Part shown: in pieces, positions 55,234-64,000 of the stretch
How positions within the stretch are numbered: the first letter of the stretch is position 1
Layout of the letters: the number at the start of each line of letters is the position of its first letter
Assembly: GCA_965220715.1 (NCBI GenBank)
Contig: OZ244843.1
Coordinates: 1,550,001-1,614,000 of the forward strand
Direction: 5' to 3'
DNA length: 64,000 nt
Source: Bin5 sp965220715
GTDB taxonomy: Bacteria > Chloroflexota > Anaerolineae > Caldilineales > Caldilineaceae
Notes under the pieces: model-generated
The model's input: only the letters and a program-made list of their open reading frames with translations
What the model was told of the DNA's origin: nothing
Databases searched by the model: none
Program-made: the position numbers and the translations under genes

Positions 55234-56262
55234 TCACTCTTCTTCCTCTATTAAAACCGGATCCACAACGCCGCTCTTGATGTCCTCGATCGCGCCGCGG
55301 GCGGCCTCCTTCACTTCGTCGGCAATCTCAATGTTTTCGTTGAATTCCAGGCGCAACCCGTCGTTTGCAAACGTGAGCTTGTAAGCCGTGCCGCCCAGTT
55401 CCCCTGCTTCAATCTTGGCGATCATATCGGTAACAACATTGGCCCAGTTGTAGATCTGATTTGTCACCACAACGTCCGGGCCTAAAGATATCTGATCGCT
55501 CTGCGTACCCAGCCAGGCGACGCCATTCTCTCTGGCGACGCCGATCGCGCCGGCTACCTGCTGGGCGGAGCCGGTCAACACATCGGCGCCGGCCTGAATG
55601 TGGACATGGGCGGCCTCGGCGGCCAGCGTCGTGTCGCCGAAGGAGCCCGTGTAGCTGATGTTTACCTGCGCATCCGGTTTGACATCTGTAACGCCTCTGA
55701 CGAAGCCGTCAATATAAAGTTTGGCGTCACCCGCCACGGGGCCGATGACACCAATGACATCATTCTTGGAGAGCATCGCGGCGACGACGCCGTTGACGTA
55801 GCCGCCCTCATTGGCGACCGCGCCGTATGCGAATACGTTCTCGATTCCCCGGTCTGCGCCCGTATCCGACGAAGTGCCCCAGGCGAAGCTGGTCTCCGGA
55901 AAGTCGCTGGCCACCTCAAACACCGAATTGCCGTATTGGGCGCCGTGGGCAATCACCAGGTCGTATCCCTCCGACGCGTAATCGCGGATGGCCGCCGACG
56001 CGTCGGTCACCCTGAACATCCCTTCTGAATATGCGATCTTCAGCGCTCCCTCTCCTCCCATTTCAGCCTGAACCGCCTTCAGCGAATCGAACATCGACTG
56101 ACTCCAGGCAATATCCGTCGTACTGCTTGGCATGACAATTGCAATACGAAAGGGAGCTCCATCTGCGCCGACCGTCTCAGCATCGGCATCCCTGTCTGAT
56201 CTGCCGCAGCCAGCGAGAAGCAGTAAGAGAATCAACGTGAGTACTCTGATTCGCCTTAACAT
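55234..56262 (-). CDS. BMP-family substrate-binding lipoprotein
   Basis: 342 residues from the ATG at 56262. A lipoprotein signal ends in the lipobox LLAGC (Cys near residue 19). The mature domain fits the basic membrane protein (BMP/PnrA-like) family: RIAIVMPSSTTDIAWSQS, LVIAHGAQYGNSVFEVA, NVFAYGAVANEGGYVNG and IGVIGPVAGDAKLYIDGF. Members bind purine nucleosides or simple sugars. It lies between the permease and ATPase genes of this operon. The longer frame upstream (to 56382) overlaps the permease gene and is not used. Confidence 0.93.
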   Translation of the reverse strand: MLRRIRVLTLILLLLLAGCGRSDRDADAETVGADGAPFRIAIVMPSSTTDIAWSQSMFDSLKAVQAEMGGEGALKIAYSEGMFRVTDASAAIRDYASEGYDLVIAHGAQYGNSVFEVASDFPETSFAWGTSSDTGADRGIENVFAYGAVANEGGYVNGVVAAMLSKNDVIGVIGPVAGDAKLYIDGFVRGVTDVKPDAQVNISYTGSFGDTTLAAEAAHVHIQAGADVLTGSAQQVAGAIGVARENGVAWLGTQSDQISLGPDVVVTNQIYNWANVVTDMIAKIEAGELGGTAYKLTFANDGLRLEFNENIEIADEVKEAARGAIEDIKSGVVDPVLIEEEE

Positions 56263-56308
56263 GAGTTTCTCTTTGGGTAAGGAACGGTTAACGCTGCAAT
56301 AGCCTTTA

Positions 56309-57241
56309 TTAGTCGCCCCGCTCATACGACCTGGCCAGGGCCGCTGGCTTCTGAATCTGCCGTGCTGTGAAGGCAAGCACAACGATGGTCATTATGTAGG
56401 GCATCATGACGGCCACTTCCGACGGGACCGGAATAGCCAGCGCCTGTACCCATAGCTGCAGGGCATTGACCAGGCTGAACAGCAGCGCGCCGCCCAGCAC
56501 TCCCACCGTCCGCCAACTACCAAAGTAGACGAGAGCAACCGCAATAAAGCCAAGCCCGTTCGTCATGTTCTCCTGGAAGACGTTCTGCAGGCCAATGCTG
56601 AGTGACGCGCCCGCCACTGCCGCCAGCGCACCGCCGATCATCAGCGTGGTGTAGCGCACACCATTGACACTGACTCCCAAGGTGTCGGCAGCCTCCGGGT
56701 TATGCCCGACCGCGCGGATCTTAAGGCCCAATGTCGTGCGGTTGATGACGAACCAGGAGATCGGCACCATCAGATAGGCGAGATAGACCAATACGTTATG
56801 ATTAAAAAAGATATGTCCGATACCCGGCAGATCGGATAGCAGCGGGATGGCCACCTGCCGGAAGCCGCTGACCCCTTTCACCGAACCAATCAGCGTTTTG
56901 AATAGCAGGCTGCTCAGACCGAGGCCGAATAGATAGAGGCCGATCCCGCTGATGCCTTGCAGCGACTGCATCGTCACACTGACGAAGGCTTTCAGCATCC
57001 CCATCAACATGCCAACCGCTATTGCAACCAGCACCCCCACCCACAGATTATGCCCCTCAAATACTGCATAAAAGGCGAAAAAGGCGCCCATCAGCATTAT
57101 GCCGTCCACGCCCAGGTTCAGAACGCCCGAGCGCTGGCCGAAAGTCTCCCCCAGAGCCGCGAAAAGATAGGGCGTTGCCAACCGCACGCAGCTATGCAGT
57201 ATTCCGACTAGTGTGGAAATCGTAAACAGTTCGTCGATCAT
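56309..57241 (-). CDS. BMP-type ABC importer permease 2
   Basis: 310 residues from the ATG at 57241; a GTG start at 57310 would add 23 residues of atypical N-terminus, so the shorter form is preferred though no clear Shine-Dalgarno supports either. About eight to ten membrane segments carry the family pattern FGQRSGVLNLGVDGIMLMGAF and KIRAVGHNPEAADTLGVSV. It pairs with the permease at 57318 to form the channel, the arrangement of nucleoside and simple-sugar importers with BMP binding proteins. Confidence 0.9.
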   Translation of the reverse strand: MIDELFTISTLVGILHSCVRLATPYLFAALGETFGQRSGVLNLGVDGIMLMGAFFAFYAVFEGHNLWVGVLVAIAVGMLMGMLKAFVSVTMQSLQGISGIGLYLFGLGLSSLLFKTLIGSVKGVSGFRQVAIPLLSDLPGIGHIFFNHNVLVYLAYLMVPISWFVINRTTLGLKIRAVGHNPEAADTLGVSVNGVRYTTLMIGGALAAVAGASLSIGLQNVFQENMTNGLGFIAVALVYFGSWRTVGVLGGALLFSLVNALQLWVQALAIPVPSEVAVMMPYIMTIVVLAFTARQIQKPAALARSYERGD

Positions 57242-57317
57242 GTCGGCATTTCGTGGTGATGACTCCGGCGTACGTCCTCCCAGTAGTTCTTGGGTGGCCG
57301 GGCGCCGCACCGTCTCA

Positions 57318-58496
57318 TCAGTTCTCCCCGCGCTCCGTACTCGCAGAGGAAAGATTTACATCTTCTTCCGTATCCGCACACCGTTCTTCAACTTGGTTTT
57401 CCTCGTCCCCCACGATCGGCCCGTCTGGCCCATCAGCCCCAACCCGCCGGCGGGCGCGCCGTCGCACATACAGATCGCTGGAAACGACAAAGAGCACGAC
57501 CAGGCCTTGCAGGGCGATGGCCAATGCGCTGGGAACCTGCACAGCGCGCTGCATCTTGTCCGCACCGACCAGCAGAGCCCCGAACAGCGCCGAGGCCGGA
57601 ATCGCCCCCAGCGGGTGGAGTTTGCCAAAGAGCGCCGCCACAATGCCGCTGAAGCCGTAGCCGCCGCTCAACCCCTCGAGCATACGATGATGAACGCCCA
57701 ACACTTCCACCGTGCCGGCCAACCCGCACAGCATACCGCTCAGCGCCAGCGACAGTGTGACATATTTGGGGACAGGAATGCCGGCATAGCGGGAGGCGTT
57801 GGGGTTCAGGCCTACGGCGCGGATGCGGTAGCCGATTGTCGTTCGCCAGAGCAGGAAATAGACGGCGAGAGCCAGGAGAACGGCGAGAAATACGCCGCTG
57901 TGGAAAAGCGTGCGCGGCACCAATCGCGGCAACCATACCGATTCGGGCAGCGTTGCGCTTTGGGGAATGCTCGTGCCGGCCGCGACATGCTCCGGATCCA
58001 GCAACGGCCCTCGCAGCAGAAAATTCATCAGGCGCAGCGCGATCTGGTTCATCATCACCGTGGTGAGAATCTCGTTGACGCCCAGACGTGCCTTCAGCAG
58101 GCCGGGGATGCCACCCCATACAAGCCCTGCTGCCGCGCCGCTCAACAGGGTCAGCGGCAGCAGAATCAAGCCAGGCAACTTCTCGAATCCCACCGCGAAT
58201 GCCGTCGCGGCCAGCGCACCGACGACGATCTGCCCTTCACCACCGATGTTGATCACGCCGCCCCGAAAGGCAATACAGATACCGAGACCCACCAACAGCA
58301 GAGGTGTGGCCTTGGTTAGAGTCTGCGTGATACCGCTGACGTTTCCCAGCGCGCCCCGTATCAATGCGCTGTAGGCTTCGATCGGGTCAGAGCCTAACAA
58401 CAGCAGCAACACGACCCCCACCAACAGCGCGGCCAGCATCGCCAGCACCGGCACCAACGCATCGATCAGTTTGGCTAAATAAATGCGTGTGTTCAT
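57318..58496 (-). CDS. BMP-type ABC importer permease 1
   Basis: 392 residues, first gene of the operon. About nine membrane segments include the conserved FRGGVINIGGEGQIVVGAL and YRIRAVGLNPNASRYAGIPV patterns of this permease family. The C-terminus is longer than usual with a charged tail of about 45 residues (RRARRRVGADG...). The extended -10 promoter at 58599-58607 lies about 100 nt upstream. The start ATG at 58496 follows no strong Shine-Dalgarno. Confidence 0.92.
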   Translation of the reverse strand: MNTRIYLAKLIDALVPVLAMLAALLVGVVLLLLLGSDPIEAYSALIRGALGNVSGITQTLTKATPLLLVGLGICIAFRGGVINIGGEGQIVVGALAATAFAVGFEKLPGLILLPLTLLSGAAAGLVWGGIPGLLKARLGVNEILTTVMMNQIALRLMNFLLRGPLLDPEHVAAGTSIPQSATLPESVWLPRLVPRTLFHSGVFLAVLLALAVYFLLWRTTIGYRIRAVGLNPNASRYAGIPVPKYVTLSLALSGMLCGLAGTVEVLGVHHRMLEGLSGGYGFSGIVAALFGKLHPLGAIPASALFGALLVGADKMQRAVQVPSALAIALQGLVVLFVVSSDLYVRRRARRRVGADGPDGPIVGDEENQVEERCADTEEDVNLSSASTERGEN

Positions 58497-58598
58497 CCTT
58501 TACTCAGTAACGCATTGCCAGTGCGATCGGGAAACTGTCCGCCATACGCCTTGCAGCCACGTTGCGTACAAGGATCATCAAAATGGCTAACTGAGGCG

Positions 58599-58607
58599 AT
58601 TATAGCA
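58599..58607 (-). promoter_or_regulatory. Extended -10 promoter of the BMP-type ABC operon
   Basis: Minus-strand TGCTATAAT, a perfect extended -10 (TGnTATAAT) with no good -35 box. It lies about 100 nt upstream of the first permease start. Confidence 0.7.
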
Positions 58608-58644
58608 CCTCTTGTACAAATCAAATAGTGCTCAAAAAACATAC

Positions 58645-59022
58645 TTAAGTGGACACACCCGCGTCTGGGTAAAGGATTGCTGGCGCGGCGCGGGTAAAGA
58701 CTGCTATCAGGCGCACCGGCACATCCCCCACATTGCGGACGCCATGCAGAGCGCCTTCTGGGACAAATACAGTTGTATCGGCGCTTACCCGGTGCCGTTC
58801 CTCGCCCAGAGTGACTTCGACTTCACCACTGAGAAAGGTCAAGCTCTCCTCACAATCGTGGTAGTGCAGCGGGATAACCCCATCGGGAGGCATATACTGC
58901 TCCCATAACTCCATCTGCGTAGCACCGCACGTGCGCGCAGTAATAATGCGAGCGCCGGGAATGTTGCTGCGCGTGTTTATGGGGTCGTAGTCGTTATGAG
59001 TATGCGGAAGGACTGCCATCAT
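58645..59022 (-). CDS. Cupin-domain protein
   Basis: 125 residues forming a single cupin barrel. The metal motif PLHYHDCEESLTFLSGEVEV (motif 1, His and Glu ligands) and the second motif VFVPEGALHGVRNVGD are present. Small single-domain cupins bind a sugar, a signal or a metal for isomerase or dioxygenase chemistry, so the role is open. It lies 29 nt downstream of the methyltransferase-like gene on the same strand and may share its transcript. Confidence 0.85.
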   Translation of the reverse strand: MMAVLPHTHNDYDPINTRSNIPGARIITARTCGATQMELWEQYMPPDGVIPLHYHDCEESLTFLSGEVEVTLGEERHRVSADTTVFVPEGALHGVRNVGDVPVRLIAVFTRAAPAILYPDAGVST

Positions 59023-59051
59023 TTCAGATCCCCGTTACCGGATTCCGTCGG

Positions 59052-59753
59052 CTAATCTTGTTGTGTCCCGGACAACTTCCGCAGGCGCAACATCCGGCTG
59101 CCGCCCCGTTGAAACTCATACGGCACGTCCTCTATTCTAGCCTGAATGCCCTGTGCAGTGAAAGCGTCCATTACGCCCTGGATATGGGGCGACGGCGCTC
59201 CCCCGATCTGCAATAGCGGAAAGGCCCGCGCCTCCGGGGCGACCCGCAGCATCTCCTGCAAAGCGCCAATATGGAAATCCAGGTCAAACTGTTCGCTATA
59301 CAGGAAGAGAAAATGAGAGGAAAGCGCGAGGTCAAAGCTGTTGTCGTCAAAGGGAAGGTCGGGTAATGAGGCGTCTAGGTAGCGGCCTTCGCACTTGCCC
59401 CGCGAGAAGTCGGCCAGAAATCGGCGCATAGCCCCCATCCGCCGCTGCCCCAACGCGGGTAGCGATGGCACATAGGTCCAGACAAAATCGTCGCGGTTGC
59501 TCGCCAGTTGCTCCATTATAATCTCGTACGTCTCTTCGACGCGCTGTTCTATGGCCGCCGCCGGAAACGCGTACAGCGGATCGACCGAAACAACCCTGTA
59601 TCCCTGCGCCGACATCTCCGCATTGAAGCTGGCCGGTCCGTCCCCGCAGCCGAGAATGCGCCCGCGCAGGTCCCGCTCCCCTAGGTCGAACATCCCGCAG
59701 TATTCGGCCATCGTCCTCCCCCAGGGTACGACGCCGTCGATAGTGAAAGGCAT
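59052..59753 (-). CDS. Class I SAM-dependent methyltransferase-like protein
   Basis: 233 residues. Motif I reads ILGCGDGPASFNAEM, with the acidic SVDPLYAFP as motif II and LPFDDNSFDLALSSHFLFLY in the later nucleotide-pocket region. This fits the class I methyltransferase fold. The target is unknown. It starts at 59753 and ends before the cupin gene. It is divergent from the second sugar-binding protein. Confidence 0.75.
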   Translation of the reverse strand: MPFTIDGVVPWGRTMAEYCGMFDLGERDLRGRILGCGDGPASFNAEMSAQGYRVVSVDPLYAFPAAAIEQRVEETYEIIMEQLASNRDDFVWTYVPSLPALGQRRMGAMRRFLADFSRGKCEGRYLDASLPDLPFDDNSFDLALSSHFLFLYSEQFDLDFHIGALQEMLRVAPEARAFPLLQIGGAPSPHIQGVMDAFTAQGIQARIEDVPYEFQRGGSRMLRLRKLSGTQQD

Positions 59754-59879
59754 CCGCTACGCCTCCCTACTTCCCGACTGCAGGGCAACCTGCCCTCTGA
59801 CGACTCCCGTATTTTCGACACGCGGCAATTGGAATATTGAAGTGGAGAACATCGCCTCGTCTCCCTGACTTTATCCTGA

Positions 59880-59908
59880 TTGTTCTACTTCCGTTTCCAT
59901 GTTACAAT
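59880..59908 (+). promoter_or_regulatory. Possible promoter of the second sugar ABC operon
   Basis: TTGTTC (59880-59885), 17-nt spacer, TACAAT (59903-59908), about 117 nt before the binding-protein ATG. The -35 matches poorly. Confidence 0.4.
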
Positions 59909-60024
59909 CGACTGCCATATATTCCCAATAAACATCACTTATTGGATACGCTCACTTTTGGACGTCTGTATCTGCTCAGTCTTATCAGGCCATGAGTGAT
60001 ATTAGCATGAAGGAGGAAACTCAA

Positions 60025-61359
60025 ATGTACGGATTGACAACTCGACGAGAATTCTTGCGTTGGGCCGGTGTCGCCGGTGTGGGTATTGCCGCGACCGCAT
60101 GTGTGCCGGCTGCTCCGACGGATACAACGGGCGAAGCAGGCGAGGAAGCGGTTACTATCCTGGTTTGGGACCAATGGTCAGGTGGGGGCGCCGACGCCGG
60201 AATGCAGGAGTTGGTCGATAATTTCACAGAGGCCAACCCCAATATCACCATCGAGCGCGAAGTCTATTCCGGCAATGAGCAGCTGCGGGATCTGCTCAAG
60301 ACCGCGCTCGGCGCCGGCACCGGGCCGGATCTGATGTACTATGACCTGGGTGCCTTCGCTTTGCAAGTTCTTGTCAATGCCGACCAGCTAATGCCTTTGG
60401 ACGACGCCTACGAGCAGTACGGCTGGGACCAGAAGATCTTCGAATTCGCCCAACAGTGGTGTACGCTGGAAGGCAAGCGCTACGCCATACCCCATGAGCT
60501 TGAGTTTGAACCGGTCTATTACAACAAGACCGTCTATGACGAGCTTGGCCTGCAAGTCCCCAGTACGCATGCCGAATTTACGGCCAACTGTTTAGCCGTG
60601 AAAGAAGCAGATTATATTCCAATTACAATTGGCAACGCCGGACGAGGTGAACTACGCCATACATTTGGCTTTCCTCTGAACAATCTGGTCGGAAAGGCGG
60701 GCATGGACGACATCACGCTCTGCGGTGCTTCCTGGGACCGCCCTGAAGTGCTGGAAGCAATCAAGATAATCTGTGTCGACTATCTGGAGCAGGGCTTCTA
60801 TCCGCCCAATCCCAACGCCATCCCCGGGCAGGACGCCAACAATCTCTTCTTTATTGGTGAGGCTATCCACAAGTTGACCGGCACATGGTGGGTGGGCACT
60901 ATACTGGAGGCTGAAACGGAATTTGAGCCTGATATTTACCTCTACCCATCGATCGATGGCAGCGAGGTCCTCCCCCAAGCCTGGCTCGGGTCCGGCTATC
61001 AGGTTCCCAAGGATTCGGTGGACCCCGATGCAGTATTCAAATTCATCGACTTCCTCTACAGCGATGCAGCTGTGCCGGTGTGGGTCGAAACTGTGAGTGT
61101 CGTGCCGCCCATGCCATTCGACGTGGAGAGTCTGAATCTGTCGTCCCTCATGAAGAAAGTACTATCCATCCTGCGGAGTCCCGATCAGAGTTTTGGCTGG
61201 ATGCCGGCCGGGTTCTCGCCGCCGGGCGTCTACGACATGATGAATGCCGGTTTCCAGCAGATCCTGGCCGGCGAAAAGACACCCGAACAGCAGATGTTGG
61301 ATCTGCAGGAGCAGTGGCAGTCGGCCATTGACGGTGGCCAGTATGGCTTGAAGTGTTGA
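60025..61359 (+). CDS. Sugar ABC transporter substrate-binding lipoprotein (second system)
   Basis: 444 residues from the ATG at 60025 with AAGGAGG 10 nt upstream. The N-terminus has a twin-arginine motif (TTRREFLRWAG) and a lipobox ending ATAC (Cys near residue 26), so it is a probable Tat lipoprotein like the one at 2442. The mature domain is of the sugar-binding type 1 fold (VWDQWSGGG, YAIPHELEFEPVYYNKTVYDELG, GTWWVG). It heads the operon with two permeases and ends 83 nt before the first of these, with a hairpin in the gap. Confidence 0.94.
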   Translation: MYGLTTRREFLRWAGVAGVGIAATACVPAAPTDTTGEAGEEAVTILVWDQWSGGGADAGMQELVDNFTEANPNITIEREVYSGNEQLRDLLKTALGAGTGPDLMYYDLGAFALQVLVNADQLMPLDDAYEQYGWDQKIFEFAQQWCTLEGKRYAIPHELEFEPVYYNKTVYDELGLQVPSTHAEFTANCLAVKEADYIPITIGNAGRGELRHTFGFPLNNLVGKAGMDDITLCGASWDRPEVLEAIKIICVDYLEQGFYPPNPNAIPGQDANNLFFIGEAIHKLTGTWWVGTILEAETEFEPDIYLYPSIDGSEVLPQAWLGSGYQVPKDSVDPDAVFKFIDFLYSDAAVPVWVETVSVVPPMPFDVESLNLSSLMKKVLSILRSPDQSFGWMPAGFSPPGVYDMMNAGFQQILAGEKTPEQQMLDLQEQWQSAIDGGQYGLKC

Positions 61360-61369
61360 GGCTCGTCCA

Positions 61370-61405
61370 GGCGTCAGGCCCAAGGCAAGATGCGGGCCTG
61401 ACGCC
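61370..61405 (+). terminator. Intercistronic hairpin between binding-protein and permease genes
   Basis: Perfect 12-bp inverted repeat (GGCGTCAGGCCC and GGGCCTGACGCC) with a 12-nt loop, 10 nt after the binding-protein stop, without a T run. A second small hairpin (GCAGGAG/CTCCTGC) follows before the permease start. Same position as the hairpin at 2312 in the first sugar importer. Confidence 0.65.
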
Positions 61406-61442
61406 AGCCTGATGCAGGAGAAGCGGCTGCACTCCTGCCCAC

Positions 61443-62402
61443 GTGACGACACATATGCGGACATCTTCACTGCTTGGCGCACGCAAACGGCAACGCGGTA
61501 GCGCATCCAACTTCAGATGGCGTCCCTTTCTGAGGCGACACCTGACTGCACTCCTCTTCCTGGCGCCAGCTCTCATCTTCTATGTCACCTTTGTAGCCTT
61601 TCCACTCGTCGGCAGCATTCGACTCAGCTTTACCAACTGGGACGGCGTCAATCCGGTCAGAGAGTGGGTGGGCCTGCAAAACTATATACGCGCGCTCTCT
61701 GCTGATGACATCATGCAGCAGGCTTTGCTGCACAATCTCATCTGGATTGTACTTGAGACCATCATCCCCCTCTCGATTGGGCTTTTGCTCGCCACCGTGC
61801 TCTGGGACGGCGCGCGCGGCCGCACGGCCTTCCGTACCATCTTCTTTATGCCCTATGTGCTCGCGACTGTCATCATCGCCATCATCTTCGGCCTGATTTA
61901 CAACCCCTTGTATGGAGCGCTCAATCAGTTTCTGCGCGCCATTGGCCTTGACATGCTGGCGCAGGGCTGGTTGGGCCAACCGAACACGGCTCTGATCTCG
62001 TTGATCATGGTGGCGGCCTGGGCCGGCTATGGCTTCCACATGACAATTCTGCTGGCCGGGTTGCAGAATGTGGACATGGATCTATTTGACGCCGCCAAGA
62101 TCGACGGGGCCAATGCGTGGCAGCGCTTCATCTATGTGACTATCCCCCAACTGAGCCATGTCATTACGCTGCTGGTCTCGCTCTCCCTGATCGGCGGTTT
62201 CAAAGTCTTCGATCTTGTCTACGTGATGACAGCGGGCGGGCCAGGTTACCATACCGAGGTCGTGGCGACCTACATCTTCAAGCAGTCATTCCAACAAAAC
62301 TTCGTGGGCTATGGCACAGCGCTCTCGATTGTCCTGACTGTTATCATCCTTTTTGTCTCGGTCGTGTTCGTTCGCCTGCGCGAACGTGGCGGGGAAAGTT
62401 GA
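61443..62402 (+). CDS. Sugar ABC transporter permease (MalF type, second system)
   Basis: 319 residues, starting at a GTG (61443) or at the ATG 12 nt later; the true start is not decided by a Shine-Dalgarno. Six membrane segments and the EAA-type loop FDAAKIDGANAWQRFIYVTIPQL in the C-terminal half identify the MalF-type permease. The N-terminal ~30 residues are basic and cytoplasmic. It ends 4 nt before the MalG-type permease, so the two are co-translated. Confidence 0.93.
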   Translation: MTTHMRTSSLLGARKRQRGSASNFRWRPFLRRHLTALLFLAPALIFYVTFVAFPLVGSIRLSFTNWDGVNPVREWVGLQNYIRALSADDIMQQALLHNLIWIVLETIIPLSIGLLLATVLWDGARGRTAFRTIFFMPYVLATVIIAIIFGLIYNPLYGALNQFLRAIGLDMLAQGWLGQPNTALISLIMVAAWAGYGFHMTILLAGLQNVDMDLFDAAKIDGANAWQRFIYVTIPQLSHVITLLVSLSLIGGFKVFDLVYVMTAGGPGYHTEVVATYIFKQSFQQNFVGYGTALSIVLTVIILFVSVVFVRLRERGGES

Positions 62403-62406
62403 GGCC

Positions 62407-63324
62407 ATGCGCGCCAAAACCGCCCAACGCGAGCCTGCCGAGACGACAAACGCTTCCTCAGTTCGGCTCGCTCCCACCCCCATCTTCGCTCAGCGGCAGC
62501 TCTGGCTCACCCTGCGAGAGATCGGAAAATACATTCTGCTCCTCTTCTTCGCCATCATCAGCCTGCTACCCTTCGTGTGGATTGTCGGCATCGCCCTGAA
62601 GACGAAAAAGGAGTTCTACAACTCTCCGTTTTCCCTCCCCGTGGCTCCCCAGTGGCAAAACCTCGCAACCGCATGGGACATAGGTCATTTCGGCGAATTT
62701 TTCCTGAATTCAGTGATCCTTACGCTGCCAACCGTGGCCGGCGTCCTGATCTGCTGTTCGCTGAGCGGTTATGCTTTAGCCAGAATCGACTTTGTAGGCC
62801 GTGATGTCCTCTTCTACTTCTTCCTGGCAGGGATCATCATTCCGTTTCAGGCCATTATGATCCCCCTCTACTATCAGCTACGCGATCTGGGGCTGCTCAC
62901 CACCTACTGGGCCGGTGTCCTGCCGATGATCGCCCTGGGCATACCTTTCGGCATCTTTCTGATGCGCGCCTTTTTCATGAGTCTGCCCATCGAACTGGTC
63001 GACGCCGCAAAAATTGATGGCTGTGGCGACTTTGGCGTCTTCTGGCACGTCATGGTTCCGCTGGCAAAACCGGCCCTGTCCACACTGGGCATTGTCCAGT
63101 TTATCGCCTCGTGGAACGCCTTTTTGCTGCCCCTCCTCTACTTGCAGAAGCAGAGCCTCCGCCCCTTGACGTTGGGTCTGCTCTATTTCCAAACGCGCTA
63201 CGAGTCCGACTATACGCTGATTGCCGCCGGAATCACGATCATCGTCCTGCCTATGATCCTTGTCTATGTCCTTTTCCAGCGTCAGTTTATCGAAGGCCTC
63301 ACGTCCGGCGCCCTCAAGGGCTGA
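62407..63324 (+). CDS. Carbohydrate ABC transporter permease (MalG type, second system)
   Basis: 305 residues from the ATG at 62407, 4 nt after the stop of the MalF-type gene; the longer frame from 62353 overlaps it. Six membrane segments and the EAA loop VDAAKIDGCGDFGVFWHVMVPLAKP define it. A ~40-residue N-terminal extension precedes the first segment. No ATPase gene follows, so a shared ATPase from elsewhere is needed, as for the system at 356. Confidence 0.93.
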   Translation: MRAKTAQREPAETTNASSVRLAPTPIFAQRQLWLTLREIGKYILLLFFAIISLLPFVWIVGIALKTKKEFYNSPFSLPVAPQWQNLATAWDIGHFGEFFLNSVILTLPTVAGVLICCSLSGYALARIDFVGRDVLFYFFLAGIIIPFQAIMIPLYYQLRDLGLLTTYWAGVLPMIALGIPFGIFLMRAFFMSLPIELVDAAKIDGCGDFGVFWHVMVPLAKPALSTLGIVQFIASWNAFLLPLLYLQKQSLRPLTLGLLYFQTRYESDYTLIAAGITIIVLPMILVYVLFQRQFIEGLTSGALKG

Positions 63325-63414
63325 ACCTGACCGTTCGTTTCACCCACCGCGTTTAGAAATCAGTGTTTTCGTGGTAAAGTAGATGAAAAGATGAAGATAG
63401 AAAGGAGAGTAACG

Positions 63415-64000
63415 ATGAAACGCTCCCTGTTCCTGTGCGGTCTGATTCTTTTGCTGTCCGGCTGCGTAATCGCTCCTGAATCCCTTGCGCTCATCCCCAC
63501 CCCTGAGCCACTTCACATTCCACCGCGTTTTGCCCAACACCTTAACTCCTTAAAATATCTCGGCGGCGTGCCCGCTCTTTTCGTCAACAGGCAGGGCGAA
63601 GCTGTCACCGTCCTCGATATAGAGCAGATGAAAAACGATCGATGGTTGCAACTGTGGGCAATGACTGCTATGGAAAATGACGGGTCACTGGGTCTGAGGA
63701 AGACTCTCGAAAAAGGGGAAATCCCGGATATGGCAGTCGATGACCACTTAATTGCCGTGATTTACATGAACGCCTATGCCACCGCTGAACTGCGGTGTAT
63801 CGAAGACAGGGAGGAAGTGACGAAATTGGTTGAGACGTATGCTGGCAAGGCAAAGGGACTGGAAAACATTCAGTTTCCACACCTGACAGTCATACACGAT
63901 TTGGCGGCACGCTTAACGTTGAAATACGAGTTGTCCGCGGGAGAAACCAACTGTAATGACTATCTGGCTTCCTTACCAGAATTTCCTGTTGCACGCCCCT
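63415..64000 (+). CDS. Putative lipoprotein (cut by window edge)
   Basis: The frame from the ATG at 63415 is open to the window end (about 195 residues). AAAGGAG lies 7 nt upstream. The signal peptide MKRSLFLCGLILLLSGC ends in a lipobox with Cys near residue 17. The mature part has a Pro-rich stretch (PTPEPLHIPPRF), then mixed alpha/beta sequence with two more cysteines near residues 130 and 182. I do not recognise a family. The gene is AT-richer than its upstream neighbours. Confidence 0.75.
   Translation, partial: MKRSLFLCGLILLLSGCVIAPESLALIPTPEPLHIPPRFAQHLNSLKYLGGVPALFVNRQGEAVTVLDIEQMKNDRWLQLWAMTAMENDGSLGLRKTLEKGEIPDMAVDDHLIAVIYMNAYATAELRCIEDREEVTKLVETYAGKAKGLENIQFPHLTVIHDLAARLTLKYELSAGETNCNDYLASLPEFPVARP

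Overview
The window looks like a chromosomal segment of a Chloroflexota bacterium, probably Anaerolineae/Caldilineae. This is inferred from the moderately high GC content, Tat-lipoprotein sugar-binding proteins, many carbohydrate ABC transporters and sugar-active enzymes, and stand-alone MazEF and Uma2 genes. I see no phage, transposase, rRNA operon or CRISPR array. Two tRNA genes are present, tRNA-Pro(GGG) and tRNA-Thr(CGT). Both edges cut genes: an FtsX-like permease on the left and a lipoprotein on the right.

Layout. 1-4.8 kb (minus): a partial FtsX-like permease, then a sugar ABC importer (binding lipoprotein and two permeases, no ATPase) with a metal-dependent cyclase-family hydrolase. 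5.4-6.0 kb (plus): mazEF. 6.1-9.9 kb (minus): a tight four-gene operon of sulfatase, AlbA_2/ATPase-fold protein, LOG-family protein and HEAT-repeat/zinc-knuckle protein. 10.2-11.2 kb: a Uma2-family protein with a 21-bp minisatellite coding a heptad repeat. 11.5-16.9 kb (plus): a YetA/exo-rhamnogalacturonan-lyase-like enzyme, an AT-richer family-39 glycosyltransferase and a beta-propeller glycosidase-like protein. 17.0-17.6 kb (minus): a toxin-first RelE/XRE toxin-antitoxin pair with its own promoter and direct-repeat operator. 18-24.6 kb (plus): a glutaredoxin-thioredoxin reductase fusion, a phytanoyl-CoA dioxygenase-like protein, a GH4 glycosidase and a large FtsX-like permease. 24.6-27.0 kb (minus): a band-7/NfeD pair and a DUF4870-like membrane protein.

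27.3-38.6 kb (plus): fmt with a possibly leaderless start, tRNA-Pro, an Fn3/LRR surface protein with a duplicated LRR module, a decayed His-rich gene beside CopC and CopC-CopD genes, clpB, and a fatty acid desaturase. 38.6-43.0 kb (minus): a very large fucokinase-like/UDPGP-like pyrophosphorylase fusion, preceded by a GalU-like protein whose nucleotide-binding loop is degenerate. 43.3-46.0 kb: an OsmC-family protein (plus), a sugar isomerase-like protein and an Ldh-family dehydrogenase (both minus). 46.6-53.5 kb (plus): a housekeeping run of a GtrB-like glycosyltransferase, acpS, pyrG, yebC-family gene, ruvC, ruvA, efp and tRNA-Thr. 53.6-58.5 kb (minus): a complete BMP-type ABC importer operon. 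58.6-59.8 kb (minus): a cupin and a methyltransferase-like protein. 60.0-63.3 kb (plus): a second sugar ABC importer without an ATPase, then the partial lipoprotein.

Functionally, the region combines uptake and breakdown of plant- or algal-type polysaccharide sugars (two CUT1-type importers, a BMP-type importer, YetA-like, GH4, propeller and sulfatase enzymes) with salvage of a sugar to a nucleotide sugar (kinase-pyrophosphorylase fusion). The CUT1 systems must borrow an ATPase encoded elsewhere. Most promising for novelty are the kinase-pyrophosphorylase fusion with its degenerate GalU-like partner, the sulfatase/AlbA_2/LOG/HEAT operon, the Grx-TrxR fusion, and the operator architecture of the toxin-first TA pair.
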